From Micromonospora marina (GTDB lineage: Bacteria > Actinomycetota > Actinomycetes > Mycobacteriales > Micromonosporaceae): a stretch of 64,000 bases of DNA. Below are positions 1 through 8,443 of the stretch, one piece after another (position 1 is the first letter of the stretch; each line of letters starts with the position of its first letter). Under the pieces are notes generated by a model. It was not told the origin of the DNA, searched no databases, and saw nothing but the letters and a program-made list of their open reading frames with translations. A program made the position numbers and the translations under genes. Location: contig NZ_FMCV01000018.1 of the NCBI RefSeq assembly GCF_900091565.1, forward strand, positions 1 to 64,000, written 5' to 3'.

Positions 1-276
1 CTCGACGGCATCAAGAACAAGATCGAGCCGCCGGCCCCGATCGACAAGGACCTCTACGACCTCCCACCGGAGGAGTGGGGCGACGTCAAGCAGGTACCTG
101 GTTCCCTCACCGAGGCGCTGGCGGCGCTGGAGGCCGACCACGACTACCTGCTCGACGGCGGCGTGTTCACCGACGACCTGATCTCCACCTGGATCGACTG
201 GAAGAACGCCAACGAGGTCGACCCGGTGCGCCTGCGGCCCACGCCGCACGAGTTCGCGCTCTACTTCGACTGCTGA
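1..276 (+). CDS. glnA: glutamine synthetase type I, C-terminal part (partial)
   Basis: Only the last 91 codons are in the window; the 5' end lies upstream. The gene product condenses ammonium and glutamate to glutamine with ATP in the cytoplasm. The segment [11 protein letters not shown] carries the Tyr that is adenylylated in GSI-beta enzymes, so activity is probably controlled by GlnE. The protein ends in the typical HEFALYFDC tail. A strong hairpin follows 10 bases after the stop codon, so this is the end of a transcription unit. Confidence 0.95.
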   Translation, partial: LDGIKNKIEPPAPIDKDLYDLPPEEWGDVKQVPGSLTEALAALEADHDYLLDGGVFTDDLISTWIDWKNANEVDPVRLRPTPHEFALYFDC

Positions 277-286
277 GCCGCCACCG

Positions 287-317
287 CCACCGCCCCCGCC
301 ACCCGCGGGGGCGGTGG
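287..317 (+). terminator. intrinsic hairpin after glnA
   Basis: A perfect 13-bp stem (CCACCGCCCCCGC pairing with GCGGGGGCGGTGG) with a 5-base loop lies just past the glnA stop codon. There is no U tract, as is usual for high-GC actinobacterial terminators. A GTG at 314 in the frame of the next gene lies inside the stem, which argues against that GTG being a translation start. Confidence 0.75.
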
Positions 318-418
318 TCGGCGGAAACGGCCTCGGGCCGGCCTCCGCCCTCGTACCGTCGAGACATGAACCCGCCTCACGACGAGCCGCCGACCGTTCC
401 GTGCCGGTGGAGCCGTCG

Positions 419-1558
419 GTGAGGCCGCGGCCCACCACCACCGCCACCACCCCGCAGATCCCCGCCGTCCTGACCCTCGGGGTGGAGGAGGAGTTCCTGC
501 TGCTGGACCCGGACACCGGCGAGAGCATGCCGGTCGCCGACCGGGTACGCGACGCGCTGTCCGGCACCGCCCGCGAGCAGAGCCGGCAGGAGTTCCGGCA
601 CAGCATGGTGGAGATGGTGACGCCGGTCAGCCCGGACCTCGGCGAGCTACGGGAGCAGTTGGTCACGCTGCGGCGGGCGGCGGCCCGGGCGGCCGGCGCG
701 GCCGGGGCACGGCTGGTCGCCGTCGGCGCCACGCCGGTCTGCGAGGCCCACCGCACGGTGCCCGACGAGCAGCGTTACCACGACATGTCCCGGCGGTTCG
801 GCCCGGTCGCCCACGACCCGGCGGTCTGCGGCTGCCACGTGCACGTCGGCGTACCCGGTCGGGAGCTGGCCGTGCAGGTCTGCAACCACCTGCGCCAGTG
901 GCTGCCGGTGGTGCAGGCGCTCACCGCGAACTCACCACTGCACGACGGGCGGGACACCGGGCATGCGAGCTGGCGTTCGATGCAGCTGGAACGGTGGCCG
1001 AGCATCGGGCCGACGCCGCACTTCGACTCCGCCGCCGACTACGACGCCACGGTGGCGGACCTGATCACCGCCGGGATCATGCTCGACGCCGCGATGGTCT
1101 ACTGGTACGCCCGCCCGTCCGCGTCGTACCCGACGGTGGAGGTCCGGGTCGGCGACGTCTGCCCCACCGTCGACGACACGGTGCTGGTCGCCGGGCTGGT
1201 CCGGGCGCTCGTGGCCACGCTGATCGACGACGTCCGGGAGGGCGTGTCCGCACCCCGTATCCGGGACTGCCTGGTCGCCGCCGCACACTGGCGGGCCGCC
1301 CACGAGGGCGTCGACGGCAAGCTGGTCGACCTGCGCACCGGGCGGCCCCGGCCCGCCTGGGACCTCATCGACGACCTGTTCGTCACGGTCACGCCCGCGC
1401 TGACCCGCCACGGCGACCTGGATCTGGTCCGGCGTGAGCTGGACCGGGTGCACCGGGACGGCACCGGCGCCACCCGGCAACGACGGATCATGGCCGGGAC
1501 CGGCGGGGACGTCCGCGCCGTGCTCGATCACCTGGCCGCACAGACCGTGTCGACGTGA
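419..1558 (+). CDS. carboxylate-amine ligase, YbdK/GCS2 family
   Basis: About 379 aa, the usual length for YbdK-type glutamate-cysteine ligase 2 family proteins, which form ATP-dependent amide bonds between a carboxylate and an amine; the true substrate is unknown. Visible family signatures are LGVEEEFLLLD near the N-terminus, the metal/ATP-site region with CGCHVHVGV at about residue 140, and SYPTVEVRVGD in the C-terminal half. The GTG at 419 is chosen because GGAG sits 6 bases upstream and because the in-frame GTG at 314 falls in the glnA terminator; a GTG at 401 is an alternative. A short reading frame at 366-422 ends in TGA overlapping this GTG, so translation may be coupled. It could act in mycothiol or ergothioneine-like thiol metabolism, but nothing nearby proves that. 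Confidence 0.85.
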   Translation: MRPRPTTTATTPQIPAVLTLGVEEEFLLLDPDTGESMPVADRVRDALSGTAREQSRQEFRHSMVEMVTPVSPDLGELREQLVTLRRAAARAAGAAGARLVAVGATPVCEAHRTVPDEQRYHDMSRRFGPVAHDPAVCGCHVHVGVPGRELAVQVCNHLRQWLPVVQALTANSPLHDGRDTGHASWRSMQLERWPSIGPTPHFDSAADYDATVADLITAGIMLDAAMVYWYARPSASYPTVEVRVGDVCPTVDDTVLVAGLVRALVATLIDDVREGVSAPRIRDCLVAAAHWRAAHEGVDGKLVDLRTGRPRPAWDLIDDLFVTVTPALTRHGDLDLVRRELDRVHRDGTGATRQRRIMAGTGGDVRAVLDHLAAQTVST

Positions 1559-1592
1559 GTCGATGACCGGCCCGGACCGCGCCCGCTACCGG

Positions 1593-2420
1593 TCAACGCA
1601 ACCCGGCGAACAGGTCGTCCTCGGGCGTGGCCGCGCCGGTGGTGTCCCGCACCCGCACGAACGTCTCCATGCCCATCAGCTCGGTGAACCGCTCCTGCCC
1701 CAGACGCAGGAAGAAGATGTTCTCCGCCTGGCTGGCGTGCGCGGCGAGCGAGGCGAACTTCTGCCCGCCGTAGGCGCGGGTGTCGACCCAGGTGGTGATC
1801 TCGTCGTCCGGCAGGCCCAGCGCCGGCATCTCGTCGGTCGCCTCCGGCTCGGGGAACTCCACCCCGATCTCCTTCATGACGGTGCCGAACTGCTGGAACG
1901 CGCTGCGCGGCACGGTGGTCCAGTAGACCTTGGCCGGGATGCCGGTCTGCTCGACAGCGGCCATGGTGATCCGGTGGGCCTGGATGTGGTCCGGGTGGCC
2001 GTAGAAGCCGTTCTCGTCGTAGGTCACCACCACGTCGGGGCGGTAGCGCCGGATCAGCTCGGCCAGCCGGTCGGCCGCCTCGGCCACCGGCGTGTTCCAG
2101 AACGCGCCGGGCGCCTCGTTCGTCGCCCAGCCCATCATCCCGGAGTCGCCGTAGCCGAGCGTCTCCACGTGGGTGACCTTCAGCGCCTCGCAGCTGGCGG
2201 CCAGCTCGGCGCGGCGCATCTCGACCACCGCCTGCGGGTCGCGCCCGGGGTCGCCCGGCTTGATCCCGCCGGGACCGTCGCCGCACCCCCCGTCGGTGCA
2301 TGTCACGAGCACTGTGGTGACGCCCTCGGCCGCGTAGCGCGCCAGAACGCCGCCGGTGCTCGTCGCCTCGTCGTCGGGGTGCGCGTGCACAGCCATCAGG
2401 GTCAGGGAACGATCGGTCAC
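1593..2420 (-). CDS. mca: mycothiol S-conjugate amidase
   Basis: 275 aa, full length. Mca cleaves mycothiol S-conjugates of toxins to a mercapturic acid and GlcN-Ins, a detoxification step confined to mycothiol-producing Actinomycetota. The zinc-binding motif AHPDDE is at residues 13-18 and GHPDH is at about 145-149, as in the LmbE/PIG-L superfamily. The close relative MshB shares these motifs; the longer C-terminal part with AYGGQKFASLAAHASQ and the length fit Mca better. It is transcribed away from the next gene and ends close to, and opposite, the upstream ligase gene. Confidence 0.9.
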   Translation of the reverse strand: MTDRSLTLMAVHAHPDDEATSTGGVLARYAAEGVTTVLVTCTDGGCGDGPGGIKPGDPGRDPQAVVEMRRAELAASCEALKVTHVETLGYGDSGMMGWATNEAPGAFWNTPVAEAADRLAELIRRYRPDVVVTYDENGFYGHPDHIQAHRITMAAVEQTGIPAKVYWTTVPRSAFQQFGTVMKEIGVEFPEPEATDEMPALGLPDDEITTWVDTRAYGGQKFASLAAHASQAENIFFLRLGQERFTELMGMETFVRVRDTTGAATPEDDLFAGLR

Positions 2421-2493
2421 CCCGTCACCATACGAGCATCGGCCGACGAACTAGCATTGCCCGGTCCGCAGACGGCGACGGAAGCGAGGCACG

Positions 2494-3207
2494 ATGGGTT
2501 GGCTCCAGCGGTTGCTCGGTGGCGGACGGGTCGAACTGGACCCCACACGTCAGCAGGAGCTGCTGCGGGACGTCCGGCAGTCCTACGGGGCGCACGCCCG
2601 TCTCCGGTTCCCGGAGCAGGCCGACGCGATCACCCGGCTGCTGTCCGATGACGACGGTCTCGTGGTGGCCGCCGGGATCGTCTGCGAGGCCGCCGACCAG
2701 GCGCACGCCGACCTGCTCGCCCAAGCGCAGGAGGTGTTCCGGCGCACCGGGCGGCGGCTGCTGGTGCACCGCCGCAACTACCGGCCCCTGTGGAAGGAGG
2801 CCGGGCCCGCGCTGCGCTGGCCGCTCGGCGCGCTGCCCAGCGGCCTGCACCCGTACGCGCAGCTCAGCGCCGCCGTGGCAGTGGTCGGCGGGCGGGCCGA
2901 CCGGCTGGACCGGGTGACCGACCCGCAGCCGTTCGTGACGCGCCTGTTCGAGGTGCTCGACCTGACCACCGCCGGCTGGGAGTTCGGCCGGGTGCGTGTG
3001 GACACCGACAGCGCGACGCTGGTGGAGCGGCTGATGGGCACCGGCGCGCGGGTGCTCGCGACGATGGACGACCCGCCCCGGCTGCCGCCTGCGGTGCGGG
3101 AGATGATGCGCCGCAACCACCGCATCGCCGTGTACGACCCGGCCGGTCCGCGTGTGGTCGGTGAACTGAACCTGGGCGCGCGGCTGCGCGAGACGCTGCT
3201 GGCCTGA
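2494..3207 (+). CDS. conserved hypothetical protein, 237 aa
   Basis: I do not recognise a family. The protein is soluble, with no signal peptide or membrane segment. An Ala/Leu-rich helical first half (residues 20-90) precedes a segment with alternating hydrophobic strands around residues 120-200. The ATG has GAGG four bases upstream. It is divergent from mca with about 70 bases between them, so the two may share a promoter region. Confidence 0.7.
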   Translation: MGWLQRLLGGGRVELDPTRQQELLRDVRQSYGAHARLRFPEQADAITRLLSDDDGLVVAAGIVCEAADQAHADLLAQAQEVFRRTGRRLLVHRRNYRPLWKEAGPALRWPLGALPSGLHPYAQLSAAVAVVGGRADRLDRVTDPQPFVTRLFEVLDLTTAGWEFGRVRVDTDSATLVERLMGTGARVLATMDDPPRLPPAVREMMRRNHRIAVYDPAGPRVVGELNLGARLRETLLA

Positions 3208-3262
3208 CCGGGCACCGCAGTCCCTGCCCCTATGCGCCCAGGGCTCCCGACCGGGCGACACG

Positions 3263-4294
3263 TCAACCGATGGCCTCTCGTGGATGAAGTGACACCGCCT
3301 CAAGGGGTGTTGCCGCTAACAGATCTGACTCGCGGTTCACGCGCCGGGCCGAGCGGGGCGCGGGAGCGGCCGGCCGGCCCACCCGGGCCACGTGCACGAT
3401 CCGCTCCGGCGCCACGTCCAGCAGTGTGCCGAGCGCGTCCCGGGTGGCGGCCACGTCGACGAGCTGACTGAGCGGATGCGCGGCCAGCCCCGCCGTGTGC
3501 AACGTCAGCCACGTCCGCATCAGCACCCGTCCGAACTCGACCTGTCCGGCCGCGTCCAGGCCCGGCGGCGCGACGAGCGCCAGCACCCCGCCGCCCTGCC
3601 CGAGCGGATCACCGCCCGCGGCGGCGAGCAGACGCGGCAGCCCGAGCGGGCGCAACACCCGGTACGCGGCGAGCGCCGCCCGCAGCCCGGTCGCCGCCGC
3701 CCGGTCCAGCCCGAGGCAGCTGTCGGTCAGCCCGTCGGCCCGGTAGCGCGGGTCCGACCGGTCCAGGCGCAGCCAGCGGCGCAGCTCCGCCACCACGGCC
3801 GGGTCGGCGTACACCTGCCGGTCGGCCGTGCGCAGCAGCGCGCGCAGCCGCCCGGCCGCCGGCACGACGCGGACCGCGCCACCGGCCCGCCGGGCGACCG
3901 CGTCCACCGCCGCGACCACGTCGGCGTCCGGGCCGGCGGTGAAGCGGCCCCGGTGGGTGCGCCGGTCCCACACGTCGGCGGTGCGGAACGGCGTCCGGTA
4001 CGGCTGCCGTCCCGGCCGCAGCCGCCCGGCACGCCGATCGGCCTCGTCGTGGTCGGCGGCCCAGTCCAGCCGCAGCCCCGCGTCGGCGGCGACGATCAGG
4101 CACGTCTCCACGAACGCGCCGAGCGACAGCCGCAGGTCCCGCCCGGCCCGATCACCGGCGGGCAGCGCGTCGGCCGGATCCCAGCCGACGGTGACCGCCC
4201 AGCGTTCGTAGCGCAACCGCCACGGCTGGGTGTTGTGCGCGCTCGGTGCCCGCCAGCACAGCGGCTCCAGCGCGCGGAACGCGGCGAGGTCCAT
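3263..4294 (-). CDS. nitroreductase-like FMN protein, Acg family
   Basis: 343 aa. The N-terminal APSAHNTQPW motif is the hallmark of Acg-type nitroreductase-fold proteins, which bind FMN; in this family the role ranges from flavin storage to oxidoreduction of small molecules. The ATG at 4294 has AAGGAG 8 bases upstream, better placed than the GTG at 4300 that overlaps the previous stop codon. It is the last gene of a four-gene operon with a GNAT, a small unknown protein and an adenylate-forming ligase, which suggests a redox tailoring role. An in-frame TTA codon at 3317-3319 (Leu326) implies dependence on the bldA tRNA. Confidence 0.75.
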   Translation of the reverse strand: MDLAAFRALEPLCWRAPSAHNTQPWRLRYERWAVTVGWDPADALPAGDRAGRDLRLSLGAFVETCLIVAADAGLRLDWAADHDEADRRAGRLRPGRQPYRTPFRTADVWDRRTHRGRFTAGPDADVVAAVDAVARRAGGAVRVVPAAGRLRALLRTADRQVYADPAVVAELRRWLRLDRSDPRYRADGLTDSCLGLDRAAATGLRAALAAYRVLRPLGLPRLLAAAGGDPLGQGGGVLALVAPPGLDAAGQVEFGRVLMRTWLTLHTAGLAAHPLSQLVDVAATRDALGTLLDVAPERIVHVARVGRPAAPAPRSARRVNRESDLLAATPLEAVSLHPREAIG

Positions 4295-4296
4295 GG

Positions 4297-5379
4297 TCAC
4301 CGCTCCTTGGCGTAGAACGCGTAGCCGTGCAGCGGGCGTCCGCCGAGGCGCCGGTACTGGGCCGCCGACGCCGGATTGTCCCGCCCGACGTACGTGCTGC
4401 GCAGCGCCGTGTAGCCGCCGTCGTGCAGGTTGTGGTGCAGGTGCGCGGACAGCAGCCGCTGGTAGCCGCGCCCCTGGAACTGCGGCACCACGCCCTTGAC
4501 GATCAGCACCGCCTCCCGGCGGTGCCGGCGCCGGGTGGCGAGCAGCCGCAGCTGGTTGACCGGGTTCAGGTCGCCGCGCACCGCGACCAGGAAGTCGCTG
4601 ATGTCCGGCACGCAGAGCACGAACGCCACCGGTCGCCCGTCGCGGGTCAGGTAGAGCAGCAGCGCGGAGTCGAGCAGGTACGCCAGCCCGTCGGTCTGCC
4701 GCCGCAGCTGCGCCGCCGAGATCGGCGTGTAGTAGCCGAGCTGGGCGAAGGAGTCGTTGAGCATCCCGCGCAGCAGTTCGAGCTGCTGGTCGAGCCGCCG
4801 GGTGCTCCCCCGGTGCAGGTCCAGCCGGGTGCCGTCGGGCTGCACGCCGAGTGCGGGCGGCGGTCCGGCCGGCGGCGGGACCGGGCAGATCCAGGTGTCG
4901 GAGACGAAGCGCCCGGTGAACCCGTACGCCTCGTACGCGTCCGGGTAGTGCGGCGGGTTCCACGCGCTGTCCACGAATCCCCGGTCGGCGTACCCGGAGG
5001 TGATCACGCCGCCGGCCTGGTTGGGCAGCAGCGCCACCGGCCCGAACAGCAGATCCCGGCCGGGCGTGGCGTGCGTGGTGATCGCGTCGAACAGCGGCCG
5101 GGCGGCCGGCGCGGTGAACTCGGTGAGCCCGAACAGCTGGCACCGGCGGCCCAGCTTCGCGTCGACGTCCGCGTCGGTGTGCAGCGTGGTCCGCCCGGCC
5201 ACGGTGCCGGTGGCGTCGCGCAGCACGTACATCGGCACGCCCTCACGCCACCAGCGGCGGATCTGCTGCCGGGGCGTCGGCACGTACCGGGGCTCGTCCG
5301 CGTACAGCCGGTCGGTGAGGGCGACGAAGTCGCGCAGGCCGCGCCGCCCGGTCACGCGCTCGAACCGGTGGCCGGTCAC
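4297..5379 (-). CDS. GNAT-fold N-acyltransferase-like protein
   Basis: 360 aa. The C-terminal third contains VVPQFQGRGYQRLL, which resembles GNAT motif A for acyl-CoA pyrophosphate binding. The N-terminal part (GLTEF, GPVALLPNQAGG, YPDAYEAYGF) matches the long two-half GNAT-like proteins often called hypothetical. It probably transfers an acyl group to an amine; the substrate is unknown. The GTG start overlaps the upstream TGA (GTGA), and the gene runs into the nitroreductase gene, so both are co-translated. Confidence 0.7.
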   Translation of the reverse strand: MTGHRFERVTGRRGLRDFVALTDRLYADEPRYVPTPRQQIRRWWREGVPMYVLRDATGTVAGRTTLHTDADVDAKLGRRCQLFGLTEFTAPAARPLFDAITTHATPGRDLLFGPVALLPNQAGGVITSGYADRGFVDSAWNPPHYPDAYEAYGFTGRFVSDTWICPVPPPAGPPPALGVQPDGTRLDLHRGSTRRLDQQLELLRGMLNDSFAQLGYYTPISAAQLRRQTDGLAYLLDSALLLYLTRDGRPVAFVLCVPDISDFLVAVRGDLNPVNQLRLLATRRRHRREAVLIVKGVVPQFQGRGYQRLLSAHLHHNLHDGGYTALRSTYVGRDNPASAAQYRRLGGRPLHGYAFYAKER

Positions 5380-5816
5380 CGGCGCACCGCCGGACCGGCA
5401 GTCTCCGCGCCCAGCGGCGTGAACTGCTCGATGTGGCCCATCGCGCCGTCCTCGGCCCGCCACGCGCCGTTGGAGTAGCCATCAGGGGAGGCGGTGTAGA
5501 GCCTGATGAACCCGGCGGTGGCGTTACGGGTGCCGTCGGTCAGCCACATCATCAGCCTTCGGTGGTGCCGGGTCCGGGCGAACCGCAGCAGCGCGTCCCG
5601 GTCGGTGAAGAACGCGATGGTGCCGAGCGTCAGCGGGAACTGCCAGTAGACGGTGTGCCAGCAGTAGCCGGACATGCGGCGCATGTCGCGCACCATCCGG
5701 ATCCAGTCGGGGGCCAGGCGCAGCAGCACCAGCGGGTTCGCGTACCGGGTGCCGCCGATGAACATGGCGCCGGCGCGGGCCTGGGCCGGGGCGCGGGAGA
5801 AGTCACGGGTACGCAT
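5376..5816 (-). CDS. small protein, dimeric alpha-beta monooxygenase-like or DUF4188-like
   Basis: 146 aa. A segment with YWQFPLTLGTIAFFTDRDAL, followed by a His-rich stretch (RHHRRLMMW) and a C-terminal GFIRLYTASPDGYSNGAW, resembles ABM-fold or DUF4188 proteins; I am not certain of the family. The fold is used by haem-degrading and polyketide monooxygenases, but no catalytic residue can be named here. It sits between the ligase and GNAT genes with a short gap and a GTGA overlap. Confidence 0.6.
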   Translation of the reverse strand: MRTRDFSRAPAQARAGAMFIGGTRYANPLVLLRLAPDWIRMVRDMRRMSGYCWHTVYWQFPLTLGTIAFFTDRDALLRFARTRHHRRLMMWLTDGTRNATAGFIRLYTASPDGYSNGAWRAEDGAMGHIEQFTPLGAETAGPAVRR

Positions 5817-5819
5817 CGT

Positions 5820-7382
5820 TCACCTCACCAGGTAGACGTTCTTGATCTTCTGCATGCCGGCGAACGGTCCGCCGTCCGGATCGTGCAGCTCGACCCGCAG
5901 GTCACCAGCGGTCGGGTCTTCCACCAGGGACTGCGCGAAGTCCCGCGACACCGAGGTGAGGTGCGCGCGTACCCCGTCACGGCACGCCTCGGCGAGCGCC
6001 GCGCGGGCCGCGGTGTCCAGCGGGCGGCGCAGCTCGACGTGGATCACCGGCCGGGTCTCCAGGCCCGCGTCCTCGTGCAGCGCCACGCAGAACCGGTTGA
6101 TCTCGGCGGCGTGCGGGTTGCCGGTGTAGAGGCCGTACTCGACGTCCTGCGGGTAGAGGTTCGCGCCCAGGTAGGACACGGTGGAGTCGCTGCGGCCGAA
6201 CAGCAGCAGCAGCGGCAGCGTCATCCGCTCCTCGGCCACCGCGGTCCGGAACTCGGCGCGGCGCACCGGGTCGGCGTGGATCAGCTCGACGATCCGCCGG
6301 TACGGCACCAGCAGCGCCTCGTCGCCCACGTTGTAACGCAGCCGGGGCTGCAGCACGTGCGGGCTGGCGACAGTGCACAGCAGTTCCCGCCGCTCGTTGG
6401 TCTCCAGGTAGGTGGCGAACGGGTTGTACTGGAACACCATCGGCAGCCGCTGCTCGCCCCGGCCGAGCAGTTCCGCGCGCAGTGCCGCGTCGGTGCGCAG
6501 CCGCCGCCGCAGCCACACCGTGAACCGGGTCTCCGCGCCGATGCCGATGGTCAGGTCCGACGCTCCGTACGCCGACCGCACCCGCACGAACCGCTGCTCC
6601 AGGTAGTCACGCAGCGCCTCGGTCATGCCCTCGCCGCCGCAACCGGCGAAGATCCGGTACCGCGACCACGGGAAGTCCTCGGCGTCGAGCCGGTCCCGCA
6701 GGTGTTTGAGGAACGGCGGGTACGCGGTCACCAGGTAGTCGTGGCCGGGACCGAACTCGCGCAGCGTGTCGACGATCTTCCCGAGGTCCGGGCCGGTGTT
6801 CTTCACGGTCGCGATCCGGGCCATCGCCGCGCCGGTGGTGGTGCCGGTCGCCCAGGCGCCCATCGAGTACGCGTTGATCACGAACGGCCGGCGCATCGGG
6901 AACACCAGTCCGGTGTAGCCGACGATGTCGCGGTGCACCGCGCGCAGTTCCCGCTCGCCGCGCGGCCAGTTGAACGGCCGCCCGGACGAGCCGGCCGACT
7001 CGTCGACCACCACGCCCCGCTCCGGCAGCCGCCCGTCCCGGCAGCGGGCCGAGGCGTCGTACGCCATCACGTACCCGCGCTTGTCGGTCTCCGGGAAGTC
7101 CCGCAGCCGGCGGCGCAGGCCGCCCGGGCGGGCCCGCAGGAACGCCTGGTAGGCGGGCACCCGCCGGGCGGCCCGCACGCACGTCGACCGCGCGTTCGCG
7201 GCGGCGAGGCGGTCCAGGAGCGGGTGGTGCCGCCGGGCCAACCACCGCCAGCCGGCCGGGTGGTGGGCGACGAGCCGGGCCAGCGCGGCGACCGCGCGGC
7301 CGGCGGGGGCCAGCGCGGCCTCGGCGGGCAGGGGCGTGTCGACGGTACGTGCGGCGACGTGTCGGTGCAGCATCTCGGCCAT
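5820..7382 (-). CDS. adenylate-forming ligase, PaaK/F390 synthetase-like
   Basis: 520 aa from the ATG at 7382, which has AGGA 8 bases upstream; longer starts are possible but lack support. The SAGSSGRPF loop is the P-loop-like A3 motif, YGASDL corresponds to A5, and FGRSDSTVSYLGANLYPQDVE resembles the C-terminal region of phenylacetate-CoA ligase and coenzyme F390 synthetase homologues. It should activate a carboxylic acid as acyl-adenylate. It heads a four-gene minus-strand operon with no carrier protein, so the acyl group may go to CoA or directly to an amine by the GNAT. Confidence 0.75.
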   Translation of the reverse strand: MAEMLHRHVAARTVDTPLPAEAALAPAGRAVAALARLVAHHPAGWRWLARRHHPLLDRLAAANARSTCVRAARRVPAYQAFLRARPGGLRRRLRDFPETDKRGYVMAYDASARCRDGRLPERGVVVDESAGSSGRPFNWPRGERELRAVHRDIVGYTGLVFPMRRPFVINAYSMGAWATGTTTGAAMARIATVKNTGPDLGKIVDTLREFGPGHDYLVTAYPPFLKHLRDRLDAEDFPWSRYRIFAGCGGEGMTEALRDYLEQRFVRVRSAYGASDLTIGIGAETRFTVWLRRRLRTDAALRAELLGRGEQRLPMVFQYNPFATYLETNERRELLCTVASPHVLQPRLRYNVGDEALLVPYRRIVELIHADPVRRAEFRTAVAEERMTLPLLLLFGRSDSTVSYLGANLYPQDVEYGLYTGNPHAAEINRFCVALHEDAGLETRPVIHVELRRPLDTAARAALAEACRDGVRAHLTSVSRDFAQSLVEDPTAGDLRVELHDPDGGPFAGMQKIKNVYLVR

Positions 7383-7397
7383 GACAGGAATCCTGTC
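7383..7397. promoter_or_regulatory. palindrome at the ligase operon start
   Basis: GACAGGAATCCTGTC is a perfect 7-bp inverted repeat around one base. It directly abuts the ATG of the ligase gene and contains its AGGA ribosome binding site. It could be an operator or an RNA hairpin hiding the ribosome binding site. No regulator gene is adjacent. Confidence 0.5.
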
Positions 7398-7784
7398 GAC
7401 GCCGCGACGCGGGCACATGAGCGACGGGACGGTACTGCGCTGAGTACGCGTACCCAGTGGACGACCACCCGGCCTGGACACGCTCAGTCACCATGGCGGC
7501 ACTCGTCTGGTGCGTCGTCCCTGGTCCGGTGACACTTCGCCGAGGACCGGGGGCAAGCGTGAACGCACGAACGGGCGCTTCGAGAAGGTGACCGAGGAGA
7601 CCTCGGAGACCGTGACCCGACGGTACCCGTCCTCGCTGGACACCGTACTCAATCTGGCGCGGCTGGCCCCCGAGGTGGCAAACGGGCTCGCGGACCGGCA
7701 TTCGCCGTTCGGGCCCGTGAGCGGCGGGCGTTGCCGTGGACCGTGCCGCTCATGGGCTCCCCGCCTCGGCGCTCGTACGGAGTA
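7383..7784. other. intergenic region between ligase operon and mrpG
   Basis: No convincing gene is present. The left end holds the palindrome at the ligase start and must hold the promoter of that operon. A small inverted repeat CCGAGG-AGA-CCTCGG (7592-7606) may help terminate the Mrp operon that ends at the right edge. The remainder shows codon-like GC periodicity but no recognisable protein. Confidence 0.5.
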
Positions 7785-8183
7785 TCAGGCCGTGCGGACC
7801 GGCGACGTCTCCTCCGGCTCGCCGGCCCGGTCCGCGCGGATCCGGTCGATGTGGCCGGCCAGTTCGTCGGTGATCAGCAGGTCCCGCCGGATGTCGTCGT
7901 GCGGGTACGCCGTCCGCCCGACCATGTGCGCCGCGACCGGGGCGGTGGCGAGCTGGAACAGGCCGACCAGGACCAGCGTGGTGATGTCTACCCCGGTACG
8001 CAGCCGCAGCGCGCAGCCGAGCAGCACCAGCAGCAGCCCGAGCACCTGCGGCTTGGCCGCCGCGTGCATCCGCGACAGCACGTCCGGGAAGCGGACCAGC
8101 GCGATGCCGGCGGCGACGCAGAGCAGGGCGCCGGCGACGAGACAGATGCCGGCGACGGTGTCGAGGATCTCGTCGGGCGTCAC
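7785..8183 (-). CDS. mrpG: Mrp cation/proton antiporter subunit G
   Basis: 132 aa with three predicted membrane helices and the family motif ALVRFPDVLSRMHAAAK. MrpG is a small membrane subunit of the multi-subunit Na+/H+ (or K+/H+) antiporter. Its start overlaps the stop codon of mrpF (GTGA-type coupling), and it ends the operon. The hydrophilic C-terminal tail of about 35 aa is longer than in Bacillus. Confidence 0.93.
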   Translation of the reverse strand: MTPDEILDTVAGICLVAGALLCVAAGIALVRFPDVLSRMHAAAKPQVLGLLLVLLGCALRLRTGVDITTLVLVGLFQLATAPVAAHMVGRTAYPHDDIRRDLLITDELAGHIDRIRADRAGEPEETSPVRTA

Positions 8184-8443
8184 TTCGGGCCTCTCCTGGA
8201 GGCGAACCGGGCGACGCTCACCGAGCCGACGAAACCGACCAGGGCGAGGACCACCAGGACCGGCAGCGCGGTGGCGTCCCGGCTGTAGGCCGCCTCGGTG
8301 GCGATGGCCGCGACCGCCACGGCGAGCAGCACGTCGGTGGCGACGGCCCGGTCGAGGATCGACGGCCCGCGGATGATCCGGACGAGGGTGAGGCCACCGG
8401 CCGCGACGAGCAGCACGGTGACGATCACGGCGACGACTGTCAC
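8180..8443 (-). CDS. mrpF: Mrp cation/proton antiporter subunit F
   Basis: 87 aa, three membrane helices, with RIIRGPSILDRAVATDVL, the MrpF signature. The GTG start overlaps the stop codon of mrpE by 4 nt. The protein is required for assembly of the antiporter in the cytoplasmic membrane. Confidence 0.92.
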   Translation of the reverse strand: MTVVAVIVTVLLVAAGGLTLVRIIRGPSILDRAVATDVLLAVAVAAIATEAAYSRDATALPVLVVLALVGFVGSVSVARFASRRGPK

